Source of the DNA: an uncultured Bacilli bacterium
GTDB lineage: Bacteria > Bacillota_I > Bacilli_A > RF39 > UBA660
DNA: 64,000 nucleotides
Direction of reading: 5' to 3'
Assembly (NCBI GenBank): GCA_910588195.1
Contig: CAJUPN010000004.1
Coordinates: forward strand, 1 to 64,000
Shown in pieces: positions 17,516 to 25,977 of the stretch (its first letter is position 1; each line of letters opens with the position of its first letter). A model generated the notes under the pieces. The model did not search any database and was not told where the DNA came from. It was given only the letters and a program-made list of their open reading frames with translations. The position numbers were made by a program, and so were the translations under genes.

Positions 17516-18175
17516 TTATTTTTTTAATCTATAACCAATACTCCAAACTGTTTCAATGTAATCTTCGTTTGTAATACATTTTATCTTATTTCTAAGCTTA
17601 CTTATGTGAACATTTAAAGTATTATCATCAGCTAAATCATTATAATCCCAAACAAGTCTAAAAAGCTTATCCTTAGTAAGTACTTGATTTCGATTTTCCA
17701 TAAGAACTTTTAAAAGCATAAACTCATTCTTCGTTAAATCTAAATTCTTATTAAGAACTGTTACCTTATAATCTTCAACATTTAACGTTATATCCTTATA
17801 TACCAAAATATTCGAATTACTCATGCTTGATTCCAAATGAACTTTTATACGAGCTAGTAATTCTTCATTATCAAATGGTTTAGTTATATAATCACTCGCT
17901 CCTAAAGAAAATAAATCTAGCTTTTTGGAAATCTCTGATATAGCACTCATAACAATTATAGGTAGATTAAATTTAGATTTTATCTCCTTAATAACTTCAT
18001 CACCATTTTTTCCAGGGAGCATTAAATCAAGCAATACTAAACTTACAGTATTATTAATAAGCATTAACCCTTCAGTTCCAGAAAAAGCTTGGATAACTTC
18101 ATAGCCATTATTAACAAGTAGTTTAAATAACATATTATTTATATTCGTATCATCTTCAATAATTAATATTTTCAT
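17516..18175 (-). CDS. OmpR-family response regulator, module 1
   Basis: Receiver domain with the acidic pocket (IIEDDTN), the phospho-acceptor aspartate in VSLVLLDLMLPGKNGDE, and the lysine in YITKPFDNEELLARI, followed by a winged-helix DNA-binding domain (LTKNEFMLLKVLM, DNTLNVHISKLRNKI, IETVWSIGYRLKK). 219 aa, normal. Its ATG lies 2 bases after the rhodanese stop, so it is transcribed from the acyltransferase-rhodanese side, and the repeats at 17486-17514 just after its stop are its probable target. Cognate kinase: 14774-15667. Confidence 0.93.
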   Translation of the reverse strand: MKILIIEDDTNINNMLFKLLVNNGYEVIQAFSGTEGLMLINNTVSLVLLDLMLPGKNGDEVIKEIKSKFNLPIIVMSAISEISKKLDLFSLGASDYITKPFDNEELLARIKVHLESSMSNSNILVYKDITLNVEDYKVTVLNKNLDLTKNEFMLLKVLMENRNQVLTKDKLFRLVWDYNDLADDNTLNVHISKLRNKIKCITNEDYIETVWSIGYRLKK

Positions 18176-18177
18176 TA

Positions 18178-18519
18178 TTATTCCTTCTCTAAAGTAACAC
18201 TTTGATAAGCTCCCATATCATAAACATCATAGCCAGCTTCTTTTAAAACTGTATAAGCTTTACTACTGCGAGATCCACTTCGACAATACAACAAGATAGT
18301 TTTATCTTTATCAAGTTCAGTATCCTCAGTTATCTCATCATAAGGAATATTAATTGAGCCCTTAACATGACCAGTATCGTATTCTTCTTTCGTTCTGACA
18401 TCTATAACAATATAATTATTTTTAGAGATTATAAGATCAAGTTCTGATGTCTTTTTTTCCATTTCCATACAACCTACTAACATAAAACTTAAGATAATTA
18501 ATAAAATTAATTTCTTCAT
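18178..18519 (-). CDS. Rhodanese-like lipoprotein
   Basis: A lipoprotein signal peptide (MKKLILLIILSFMLVGC, lipobox LVGC with Cys17) leads a single rhodanese domain. IVIDVRTKEEYDTGHVKGSI is the conserved entrance and LYCRSGSRSSKAY holds the active-site cysteine and loop. It would act on the outer face of the membrane in sulfur or redox chemistry. It lies 33 bases after the acyltransferase gene and 2 bases before the response regulator gene, so all three are likely cotranscribed. The link to the two-component module is unexplained. Confidence 0.88.
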   Translation of the reverse strand: MKKLILLIILSFMLVGCMEMEKKTSELDLIISKNNYIVIDVRTKEEYDTGHVKGSINIPYDEITEDTELDKDKTILLYCRSGSRSSKAYTVLKEAGYDVYDMGAYQSVTLEKE

Positions 18520-18552
18520 TTTTAATCACCTCTTAAATTATAACATAGTTTG

Positions 18553-20796
18553 CTAGTTATTAGATACAAGTTTATCTTGAAGCATTAAAACCAGTGCCTC
18601 ATTTCCCTCTTCTGATAAATGAATATTATCTTTTAATAAATAATCCTTATTATTAGAAATCTCTTTCGAGAAATTTATTAATTCAAAATTAGCATTCTTA
18701 ATATTCTCTAAAGATGAAGTTTGTTTATCATTCATTGAAACAACAAATACTTCATAATTTTGACATAGTTCTAAAATACTCTTATATTCATTTATACCTA
18801 AATTGGCACTACGATCAAAGACTAAAACTATTTTATTAGATAAAGAATCTTCTTCAATTAATGAAGATATTTTATTTTTTAAAGAATCATATGTATAATC
18901 TTTATCAATATTAAATACTGAACTATTAAATGTTTCTTCTAGTTTATCAAATGTATATAAAAGTAAATCATTACCAAAGAAAGTTATCTTCGATTTATTA
19001 GAATCATCAAACTCTTGTTGAAGCTTTTCTCTTTTGCTCATTATCTCATCCAAATAAACAGTCTTTATAGCATTGTAGAGAGCTTCTGTATAAGCTTTTC
19101 TACCACTACCAGTCAAATGTATCCCATCAGCATAAAAGTACTCTTTATGTCCTTCTGAAATAGTTTCCCAATCTATTATGTGAAAATTATCTACCTCATT
19201 AGCTAACTCTTTTAGCTTATCATTTATATGGACACTTTTATCATTAGTAACTGTAACCCAAAATATCTGATTATCACGAGCTGCCTCAATAATTTTTAAC
19301 TTACAGTCTTTCGAGCAATCTCCATTAGCTCCCAAATTAATTACAATCGGTCCCTTTAGAATTCCTTTAGAATTAAGATCATCTAAAATTCCTTTAGCTT
19401 TCAAAATACTTCTAGAAACCTCTGCATCAAAATAGCCATTTTTAAATTGCTTATAAAGATTGTCTACTGCCCCTAACATAATAGAATCTCCAACACCAAT
19501 AATAGGTAGAGATAAAACTGTTTCATCTATATTATTTATCATCTTATCATAATCTTCTAAGCTAGCTAAGTGTTTATTAAGTTCGTCCTCTTTTAATTTC
19601 TCATAATTTTCCTTACTCTTTTGAATTGTCTCTTCCCTTTTTAAAAGTTCTTCTTCCAATCTTTTCATCTCTAATTTGTTATTGTTAGAAAAAACAAATA
19701 AAAGAAAACCAATAGACGCTATAAAAACAATCGTATTTCTTACTCTAACTTTTATTTTCTTAACAGTATCTTTTTCATACCATTTAATATTAAATGAATA
19801 ATATAAAACATAAGATAAAAATAAAATGAAAATAATAGTAAATATAACTCCAATACCTTTTCCCCATTGCAAATTCTCTAATATATAAATGACTGGATAC
19901 TGAACTAAATAAACTTCATAACTAATATTTGAAAGAGTTTTTACAACTCGCATTTTTTTCGAATCATCTCGTTTATCATCACTCATTGCATAAAAAATCA
20001 AAGTAGTTGAAATCAAACTAACTAATAACATTATTATTGGAAAATAATAAAACGAAGAATCTATAGAAAAGAATAAACAAACCATTACAAGTAAGAAAGA
20101 TAAAAACATTCTACTAACTAATTCAGGATCTTTTTTTAAATAAGGAAGACTATTCTTATAATAAGAATAAATAAAACCAGCAGTTAATCCAATTAAAAGA
20201 GAAAAAGATCTAGCAAAAGAGTCATAGTAAGATGAATTAAAATTACCTGATGTATTTAATTTATAAAAGAAAATAAAACTTAAAATTGATAAAAATCCTA
20301 AAATAAAACAAGGAATAATCTTTTTTGTTTTCTCACCAATATACTTTAAACCTAAATATAAAAAAGGAAATATCAAATCAAATTGTAATAGTATAGAAAC
20401 ATACCAAAAATGAGTAAAAGGAGAATTAGCACTTCTTGCAAAATAATCTAAATTAGCTCCAATTTGCCAATAATTGTTGTAACAAAATAAAACGGAAGTT
20501 GTCTCAGTTTTTAAATTAAACCAGTTAATACTAGGTATTAGCTTTATAGCAAACACGGACAAGAAAACAACAATTAAAAGTGGTAAATAAATCTTTTTCA
20601 ATCTATTTTTATAATATATGATAAAAGAGAAATTCTTTCTTTTAAATGCCGATGTACAAGCTAAAAAGCCGCTTAAAACAAAAAAAGTACAAACCGCTAA
20701 ATATCCGCCCTTAAGTAAACCAACATGATATAATAAAACAGAAATACAAGCTACAACTCTTAAAATATCTAACTTTTTATAATATTTATGCTTCAT
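18553..20796 (-). CDS. OatA-like membrane acyltransferase with two C-terminal SGNH domains
   Basis: The N-terminal about 355 residues are an acyltransferase-3 membrane domain with about 10 TM helices (LLYHVGLLKGGYLAV, CTFFVLSGFL near the start). The extracytoplasmic part then has an SGNH-hydrolase domain: block I GVGDSIMLGA near residue 433, INLGANGDC, and the catalytic YADGIHLTGSG near residue 555. This arrangement transfers acetyl groups to peptidoglycan or another wall polymer, giving lysozyme resistance in OatA. After a coiled linker a second, SGNH-shaped segment follows (about residues 600-747), with FFGNDLLLY in place of block I and DNIHLSEEGNEA, missing the nucleophilic serine. At 747 aa it is longer than OatA (about 600). 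ATG follows AGGTGAT; a TATAAT lies at 20836-20831. Confidence 0.88.
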   Translation of the reverse strand: MKHKYYKKLDILRVVACISVLLYHVGLLKGGYLAVCTFFVLSGFLACTSAFKRKNFSFIIYYKNRLKKIYLPLLIVVFLSVFAIKLIPSINWFNLKTETTSVLFCYNNYWQIGANLDYFARSANSPFTHFWYVSILLQFDLIFPFLYLGLKYIGEKTKKIIPCFILGFLSILSFIFFYKLNTSGNFNSSYYDSFARSFSLLIGLTAGFIYSYYKNSLPYLKKDPELVSRMFLSFLLVMVCLFFSIDSSFYYFPIIMLLVSLISTTLIFYAMSDDKRDDSKKMRVVKTLSNISYEVYLVQYPVIYILENLQWGKGIGVIFTIIFILFLSYVLYYSFNIKWYEKDTVKKIKVRVRNTIVFIASIGFLLFVFSNNNKLEMKRLEEELLKREETIQKSKENYEKLKEDELNKHLASLEDYDKMINNIDETVLSLPIIGVGDSIMLGAVDNLYKQFKNGYFDAEVSRSILKAKGILDDLNSKGILKGPIVINLGANGDCSKDCKLKIIEAARDNQIFWVTVTNDKSVHINDKLKELANEVDNFHIIDWETISEGHKEYFYADGIHLTGSGRKAYTEALYNAIKTVYLDEIMSKREKLQQEFDDSNKSKITFFGNDLLLYTFDKLEETFNSSVFNIDKDYTYDSLKNKISSLIEEDSLSNKIVLVFDRSANLGINEYKSILELCQNYEVFVVSMNDKQTSSLENIKNANFELINFSKEISNNKDYLLKDNIHLSEEGNEALVLMLQDKLVSNN

Positions 20797-20893
20797 ATTA
20801 TCACCTATTAAAAGAAAATCATCTACCTATATTATACTAAAAAAATAGCAATTCATCTAAAATAAAATAATAATTTAAACACCTCTTTACAAA

Positions 20894-21787
20894 TTATTTA
20901 AAACTTATTTTAATACTTAAATACTTATTTGTATAAGTTGCCTCTATTTTACCACCCATAAGTATAACAAGTTGTTTAGCAATTGATAAACCTACACCAG
21001 ATGATTTTTTAGCATTTCTTACTGTATAATATCTATCAAAAATTTTCTCTAAACTGACTTGATCCAACTTGTCTGTCTTATTTGAAAATTCTATTGTACC
21101 ATTCTCAAACATCTTCACCTTAAAATCTCTTTCACCATATTTAATAGCATTAGATATGATATTTTCAAAAACTCTTTTCAACATGTTTTCATTCAGCAGT
21201 CTAACGACTTTATCCTTACATATATCTATATCAGGAATAATATTATGACCTTTAAATAAGCTATAAAAACTAGTTAGAGAATCTTCTAGAATATTATTTA
21301 TACATATATTTTCTCTTTTTATTTCATTTTGGATATCTATGCTTTTTGAAAAATCGAAAAGTTGCTCTGTAAGTTCAGTTAAATCATTCACTTTGCCATC
21401 AATTATTTTCAAATACTTTATTTGTTTTTCTGTAAGATTATCATTTTCCATCAAATCAAGATAACCTCTTATAGCAGTAAGAGGCGTTCTTAAATCGTGA
21501 GAAATATTTGTTATCGATGATTTTAATTCTCCGTTTCCATTTTTATACTCAAGTTCCAATTTTCGCAAGTTTTTTAAACTCTTATTAAGAACACTTGCTA
21601 ATCGTTTAAGACTAGCGTCATTTGTACTTATAGTGATTAAATTATTTGTATCTGCATTTATTATACTCGATATAGATTTACCAATATTATTGATTTCATT
21701 TTTCATTATTATAATCTTTAAAATTAGGAATATTGATAAACATAACACTATTAGAAATAGATAAAACCAGATACTCATAATCATCAC
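20894..21787 (-). CDS. Sensor histidine kinase, module 2
   Basis: Like its paralogue at 14774, it has one N-terminal TM helix (about residues 4-26) and no sensor domain. The His-containing motif is NISHDLRTPLTAIRGYLDL, the N box is RVFENIISNAIKYG and the G box is SSGVGLSIAKQL. Last gene of module 2, four bases after the permease stop. Partner regulator: 23608-24264. It probably senses the state of the adjacent ABC transporter or of peptide stress directly at the membrane. Confidence 0.9.
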   Translation of the reverse strand: MMIMSIWFYLFLIVLCLSIFLILKIIIMKNEINNIGKSISSIINADTNNLITISTNDASLKRLASVLNKSLKNLRKLELEYKNGNGELKSSITNISHDLRTPLTAIRGYLDLMENDNLTEKQIKYLKIIDGKVNDLTELTEQLFDFSKSIDIQNEIKRENICINNILEDSLTSFYSLFKGHNIIPDIDICKDKVVRLLNENMLKRVFENIISNAIKYGERDFKVKMFENGTIEFSNKTDKLDQVSLEKIFDRYYTVRNAKKSSGVGLSIAKQLVILMGGKIEATYTNKYLSIKISFK

Positions 21788-21791
21788 CTAC

Positions 21792-22616
21792 TTACTTTAA
21801 TTCTTTTTTCTTAAATAACACTAATCCAGTTCCAGTAAATACTACTATAATTCCCAAAGAATATAATGGTAAAATACTTAGATTTGGAACAACTCTACCT
21901 GCAAGCTGTAACATTTGACCAGCTGGATTTATATCAAGCATAGTTCGATATAATTTTTTTTGCTTTTCACTTGGATATTTAGGGTTTGGTACTTCTTCTA
22001 TTTTAGTTTCACCATCTACTATTGTTGCTTCTTGAATAGTTTTAGGTGCTTCTAATTTGCTAAAACAAATCATAGCATTCATCAGAAGAGCAAAGGTTAA
22101 CATAATTGATACTATTGCAGTTATCGTTTTATTAGAAATTATCATTGCTAAAAATGTAAAGATACTAGAATAAGCAATCACCGTTACAAATATACAACCT
22201 AGTAACATTAATAATTTAGATTGTGCGATTGTAATTGTACCAAATAATGGTATTCCAATACTTGCCACTATTATTAAAAATAAAATATAGGAAAATAAAC
22301 TTGTTAGTGTTACTATTATTAAATTAGATAAATAGATATTTACTCTTTTATGACCTATGCAAATTTTATTTCTAATTGTTCCATCCGAATATTCCACTCC
22401 TAAAAACAAACTTGTAAATATCGCGATTACAATTCCCACCATCATCGAATAATTAAGCATAAGTTGTTCTACTTCTATTACCTCTTCATATTTTTTCATA
22501 TCACTATATTGTGTATAAATCATAAATAAAGAAAGACCAATGCTAAACACAGTTAATAACCAAAATAATTTATTCTTTCTTAATCTCGTAAAACCAGCTC
22601 TCAATAATTTAATCAT
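21792..22616 (-). CDS. ABC-2 permease (BcrB-like), module 2
   Basis: About 275 aa, six TM helices: FWLLTVFSIGLSLFMIY, MMVGIVIAIFTSLFLG, LIIVTLTSLFSYILFLIIV, a helix around LLMLLGCIFVTVIAY, IVSIMLTFALLMNAM, and a last one at the C-terminus. A roughly 60-residue external loop lies between the last two. GGAGGTG sits 6 to 7 bases before the ATG at 22616, which overlaps the ATPase stop by 8 bases (translational coupling). An in-frame TTG at 22631 lies inside the ribosome binding site and is rejected. Same subunit plan as the module 1 permease. Confidence 0.8.
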   Translation of the reverse strand: MIKLLRAGFTRLRKNKLFWLLTVFSIGLSLFMIYTQYSDMKKYEEVIEVEQLMLNYSMMVGIVIAIFTSLFLGVEYSDGTIRNKICIGHKRVNIYLSNLIIVTLTSLFSYILFLIIVASIGIPLFGTITIAQSKLLMLLGCIFVTVIAYSSIFTFLAMIISNKTITAIVSIMLTFALLMNAMICFSKLEAPKTIQEATIVDGETKIEEVPNPKYPSEKQKKLYRTMLDINPAGQMLQLAGRVVPNLSILPLYSLGIIVVFTGTGLVLFKKKELK

Positions 22617-23523
22617 TATTGCCACCTCCAATTAAATTCATATAATAGTTTTCTAGTGATTCTTGTTGTTCGTGAATCTCATCTGCTATTAGATTTTTCT
22701 TGGATAATTCATTTATGAATTTTGATAAATTATATTTTCCATAAACGTTTATAGTTTTACTATCTACTACCTCATAAGATATTTTATTTTTTTCAAAATA
22801 TTTAACAAATTCTTTTTCATCACTTACTTTTAAGATAAGCTTATGTTCCATCTTTTTCATAAGTTCTTCACTAGTTATTTCTTGAATAATAGAACCACTA
22901 TCTAAAAATCCATAGTGGGTTGCAATTTTAGATAATTCATCTAAATAATGACTAGATATTAAGATAGTAATTCTTTTTTCTTTGTTTAATTTTAAAATTA
23001 ACTCCCTAATTTCTATAATCCCCTGTGGATCAAGTCCATTGATAGGCTCATCTAAGATTAAGAAGTCAGGATTATTTGCAAGAGCGATTGCTATACCTAA
23101 TCTTTGCTTCATTCCTAAAGAAAAGTCTTTTGCTTTCTTTTTACCAGTATTTTCTAACCCCACTAATTTTAATAGTTCATTTACACCATCATACTCTGGC
23201 ATTCCAACTAACTTATATTGGAGAATTATATTATCTCTTGCTGTCATTTCTCCATAAATAGATGGAGTTTCAATAATTGCTCCCATTCTCTTTCTAGCAT
23301 TTATAATATCGGTACTATTATTTCTTTTTCCATATATAATATAGCTCCCACTTGTAGGCTCCTGTAAGCCACAAATGATTCTTATAAGGGTAGTCTTTCC
23401 TGCCCCATTTTTACCAATAAGCCCATATATTGCACCTTTTTCAATATGAATATTGGCGTGATTTAAGGCTCTAAAGTCCTTATATCTTTTTTCAAGATTA
23501 TTAGTTTCTAATACTATCTCCAT
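22609..23523 (-). CDS. ABC transporter ATPase (BcrA-like), module 2
   Basis: 304 aa, equal to the module 1 ATPase. Walker A GKNGAGKTT, signature FSLGMKQRLGIA, Walker B FLILDEPINGLDP, switch region ILISSHYLDEL. A C-terminal regulatory part ends in LENYYMNLIGGGNND. ATG follows AAAGGAGAAAG. Preceded by the repeat-containing promoter region 23547-23603. Function in export of membrane-active peptides is inferred from the class and the attached two-component genes. Confidence 0.92.
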   Translation of the reverse strand: MEIVLETNNLEKRYKDFRALNHANIHIEKGAIYGLIGKNGAGKTTLIRIICGLQEPTSGSYIIYGKRNNSTDIINARKRMGAIIETPSIYGEMTARDNIILQYKLVGMPEYDGVNELLKLVGLENTGKKKAKDFSLGMKQRLGIAIALANNPDFLILDEPINGLDPQGIIEIRELILKLNKEKRITILISSHYLDELSKIATHYGFLDSGSIIQEITSEELMKKMEHKLILKVSDEKEFVKYFEKNKISYEVVDSKTINVYGKYNLSKFINELSKKNLIADEIHEQQESLENYYMNLIGGGNND

Positions 23524-23546
23524 AATCTTTCTCCTTTCCGATATCC

Positions 23547-23603
23547 ATTTTAATAAAAAAGTGTTAAGAAAATGGTTAAGAAATTGTTAAAATTTTGTTA
23601 AGA
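23547..23603 (-). promoter_or_regulatory. Putative response-regulator-controlled promoter, module 2
   Basis: The gap between regulator and ATPase genes has four boxes TTAAGA, TTAAGA, TTAAAA, TTAAGA on the plus strand (23564-23569, 23576-23581, 23587-23592, 23598-23603), spaced 12, 11 and 11 bp. Read in the direction of transcription they give TTAAC repeats ending in TTAACACTTTTTT and a -10 TAAAAT (23552-23547). The TTAACACTTTTTT part is shared with module 1. Confidence 0.75.
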
Positions 23604-23607
23604 TTTA

Positions 23608-24264
23608 CTATTTTATTTTAAAACCGATTCCCCAGATAGATTCAATATACTCTCTCTTTGTAAACTCTCTAATCTTTCTTCGCAAATTACTAATATGCAC
23701 TCTTAATGAATTTTCATCACAATCCTCTGTATCAACACTTATTAAATCGAGTAATTTATTTTTGGAAATAACTTGATTTTGGTTTAAAAGCAAATGTTTT
23801 AAAATAGCATATTCTGTCTTAGTTAAATTTGTCTTTTTATCGTTAATTAATAATGTATGCTTATCATTTAATAATTCCAAATCTTTATATCTTAATGTTT
23901 CTATATTACTCCACTTACTTTTTTGTCTTAATTGGACTTGTATTCTTGCAAGTAATTCTTCACTATTAAAAGGTTTTGTTATATAATCACTTGCTCCAAA
24001 CAATAAACACTTTACCTTATCATCACTTGATATTTTAGCTGAAAGAACTATTATTGGAATATTTTTAACTTTCTTAATTATCTCTTCTCCACTAATAGCA
24101 GGAAGCATTAAATCAAGTAAAACTAAATCAAAAACATTCTTTTCTAGTAACAATAAAGCTTCACTTCCTGAATATGCACTAGTCACCTCATAATTGTTTT
24201 TTATTAATAATTCTTGTAATATATTTTGAATATTAATATCATCTTCAACAATAAGTATTTTCAT
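23608..24264 (-). CDS. OmpR-family response regulator, module 2
   Basis: Receiver with IVEDDIN, aspartate in FDLVLLDLMLPAISGEE and lysine in DYITKPFNSEELLARI, then a winged helix (LTKTEYAILKHLLL, ENSLRVHISNLRRKI, ESIWGIGFKIK). 218 aa. ATG follows CGAGGTGAA; a TATAAT at 24303-24298 could be the -10 of the module. Its likely target is the repeat cluster immediately after its stop codon. Paralogue of the regulator at 17516. Confidence 0.93.
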   Translation of the reverse strand: MKILIVEDDINIQNILQELLIKNNYEVTSAYSGSEALLLLEKNVFDLVLLDLMLPAISGEEIIKKVKNIPIIVLSAKISSDDKVKCLLFGASDYITKPFNSEELLARIQVQLRQKSKWSNIETLRYKDLELLNDKHTLLINDKKTNLTKTEYAILKHLLLNQNQVISKNKLLDLISVDTEDCDENSLRVHISNLRRKIREFTKREYIESIWGIGFKIK

Positions 24265-24312
24265 ATTTCACCTCGTAGAAATTAAAAAGCTAAATATATT
24301 ATAACACCAAAA

Positions 24313-24341
24313 TAAAAAGATAAACTAATCTTTGTTTATCT
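24313..24341 (-). terminator. Terminator of the DUF3795 gene
   Basis: Minus-strand stem AGATAAAC / GTTTATCT (8 bp, arms 24334-24341 and 24318-24325) with an 8-base loop, followed by TTTTTATTTT. It insulates the DUF3795/DUF4026 genes from module 2. Confidence 0.85.
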
Positions 24342-24609
24342 TACACCAATTCTTACACTTTTCAATTCTAGCACCATTATCACCATGAGCTGGATCATAA
24401 GCATAACTATTAAGTAAATCACAAGGAAATTCTTTACATTCCCCACAACACTTTAAATTCTTCTCTTCTGCACACTTCTTTACTGCGCATTCTCCATGGA
24501 AGGGCTTATCTATATTTGTACAGCCCTTACAATTCATCGTATCTTTAAACTCACAAAGAGAACATTCTATTCCACATCTTGATTCAATTTTTTCTTCTAC
24601 TTCTATCAT
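24325..24609 (-). CDS. Cysteine-rich DUF3795-type protein
   Basis: Small cytoplasmic protein (94 aa) with about 14 cysteines arranged as CGIECSLCEFKD, CKGC, CAVKKCAEEKNLKCCGEC, FPCDLL and CKNWC. The order matches DUF3795, a family thought to bind zinc or iron-sulfur clusters and of unknown function. It begins 12 bases after the DUF4026 gene with an AAGGAAGT site, so the two are probably cotranscribed. Confidence 0.8.
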   Translation of the reverse strand: MIEVEEKIESRCGIECSLCEFKDTMNCKGCTNIDKPFHGECAVKKCAEEKNLKCCGECKEFPCDLLNSYAYDPAHGDNGARIEKCKNWCKINKD

Positions 24610-24621
24610 GTATTACTTCCT

Positions 24622-25890
24622 TTATTTCTTCTTTTTATCTAATAAATAAACATTGTCTGGAGTAATAGTCATATCTTCTTTATATATAATCCAATCTGTT
24701 AAATCATCAACTGTATACCAAGATTCAAATCCTGTATGTATATCAGGAAAATAATAAGGCTCCTGAGTTAATTTAGCTTTAAACTTAGTTCCTTTAAATT
24801 CTAATAATTCAAACCAAATATGCTCAAACTTCCCCTTTTCCTTTAATGGTAATCCAATCTTTAACAAAATTGTCTCTTTGTCTTTTAATTTTTTAAATTC
24901 ACTTTTCACATAATTAAATCTCTCAATAGCAACACTTTTCATACGTTTTGTTTCTTCATCACTAAAGAAAAATAATGGATTATCTCCCCACAGATCATCA
25001 TAAATAGATATTTTACTTAATACATTATTTTGTTCATTTTCTTCACTTGTGTATAAAAATATTATATCAGATAAAGAATTATGTCCGTTTTTTCGATCCT
25101 TTTTTCCACCTAATTTAAGATGTTTATATTCTTTTAAACCCACAGTCCAAGGTACATGTGTTGCAACAACAGGAATATCGTTAATTAATCTTCCAATATA
25201 ATCTCCACCAACATATTCTTCATCTTTATCACGATTAATTAAATACATGGCATACGAATTAATAAGATTATAATGATTTCTACTTATTTCTCCCTTTGAA
25301 TCTAATATTTCTAATTCTCTAAGACCACATCTTGCAAGTCCATGAGTGTGTAACCAAACTCGACCATCATTAGCTGAAACAGCTTGAACAGAAAATAAAT
25401 CTTTAGCACTAGGTGTAACTTTAGATTCCGCTTCCATCTTAACCCAATCACGAGTAAATACTCTTTCTGCTGATTCATCTAGTACAGCCAATAAATCTGG
25501 AACCAATAAAAGACCTAATTTCAATTGTAAATGAAAACACTTTTTGGGATTCTCATTAAATGGCATATAAATTGTTAAACAACTTTTAGCATCTAATATT
25601 TCTTTTTTCTCAACATCCGTTAAAGCTAAATTATTTAAATAATAATCTGGAACAGATACTCCCCCAACATACATTCCAATTTCATACTCACATCTTTCGT
25701 ATTTAATTTTAAAGTTAATAGTTTGTTTAGCTATATCGGTTTTTTTATCTAATACTTTAATTTCTTTTGTACTTTCTAAATTATCTATAGTTTTTTTTAA
25801 TAAATCTTTATCCGTTTTAGGAATAATCATCATATAAGATTTTTCCTCCCAATAATAAGCAGGAACTTCTTCTAACTTTTTAAAAAACAT
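24622..25890 (-). CDS. DUF4026 / DUF2314 domain protein
   Basis: A 422-aa cytoplasmic protein. The main part (to about residue 330) resembles DUF4026, with LQLKLGLLLVPDLLAVLDES, the AVSANDGRVWLHTHGLARCG stretch and IPVVATHVPWTV. The C-terminal about 90 residues, with FEHIWFELLEFKGTKFKAKL, a proline-rich LTQEPYYF and TVDDLTDWIIY, fit DUF2314. Both are domains of unknown function that often occur together. HTHG could mark a metal or catalytic site but this is not established. ATG is preceded by GGAAGGTGAAATGA. Confidence 0.75.
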   Translation of the reverse strand: MFFKKLEEVPAYYWEEKSYMMIIPKTDKDLLKKTIDNLESTKEIKVLDKKTDIAKQTINFKIKYERCEYEIGMYVGGVSVPDYYLNNLALTDVEKKEILDAKSCLTIYMPFNENPKKCFHLQLKLGLLLVPDLLAVLDESAERVFTRDWVKMEAESKVTPSAKDLFSVQAVSANDGRVWLHTHGLARCGLRELEILDSKGEISRNHYNLINSYAMYLINRDKDEEYVGGDYIGRLINDIPVVATHVPWTVGLKEYKHLKLGGKKDRKNGHNSLSDIIFLYTSEENEQNNVLSKISIYDDLWGDNPLFFFSDEETKRMKSVAIERFNYVKSEFKKLKDKETILLKIGLPLKEKGKFEHIWFELLEFKGTKFKAKLTQEPYYFPDIHTGFESWYTVDDLTDWIIYKEDMTITPDNVYLLDKKKK

Positions 25891-25943
25891 TCATTTCACC
25901 TTCCAATAATTTACACTTTAATTATACTATAATTTTTTAAATT

Positions 25944-25977
25944 CATAAATAAAAATGATGGAGTTATCCATCATTTT
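25944..25977 (-). terminator. Terminator of the ABC-F gene
   Basis: Minus-strand 11-bp stem AAAATGATGGA / TCCATCATTTT (arms 25967-25977 and 25952-25962) with a 4-base loop and T-rich tail. The TGA stop of the ABC-F gene lies in the first arm. Confidence 0.9.
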
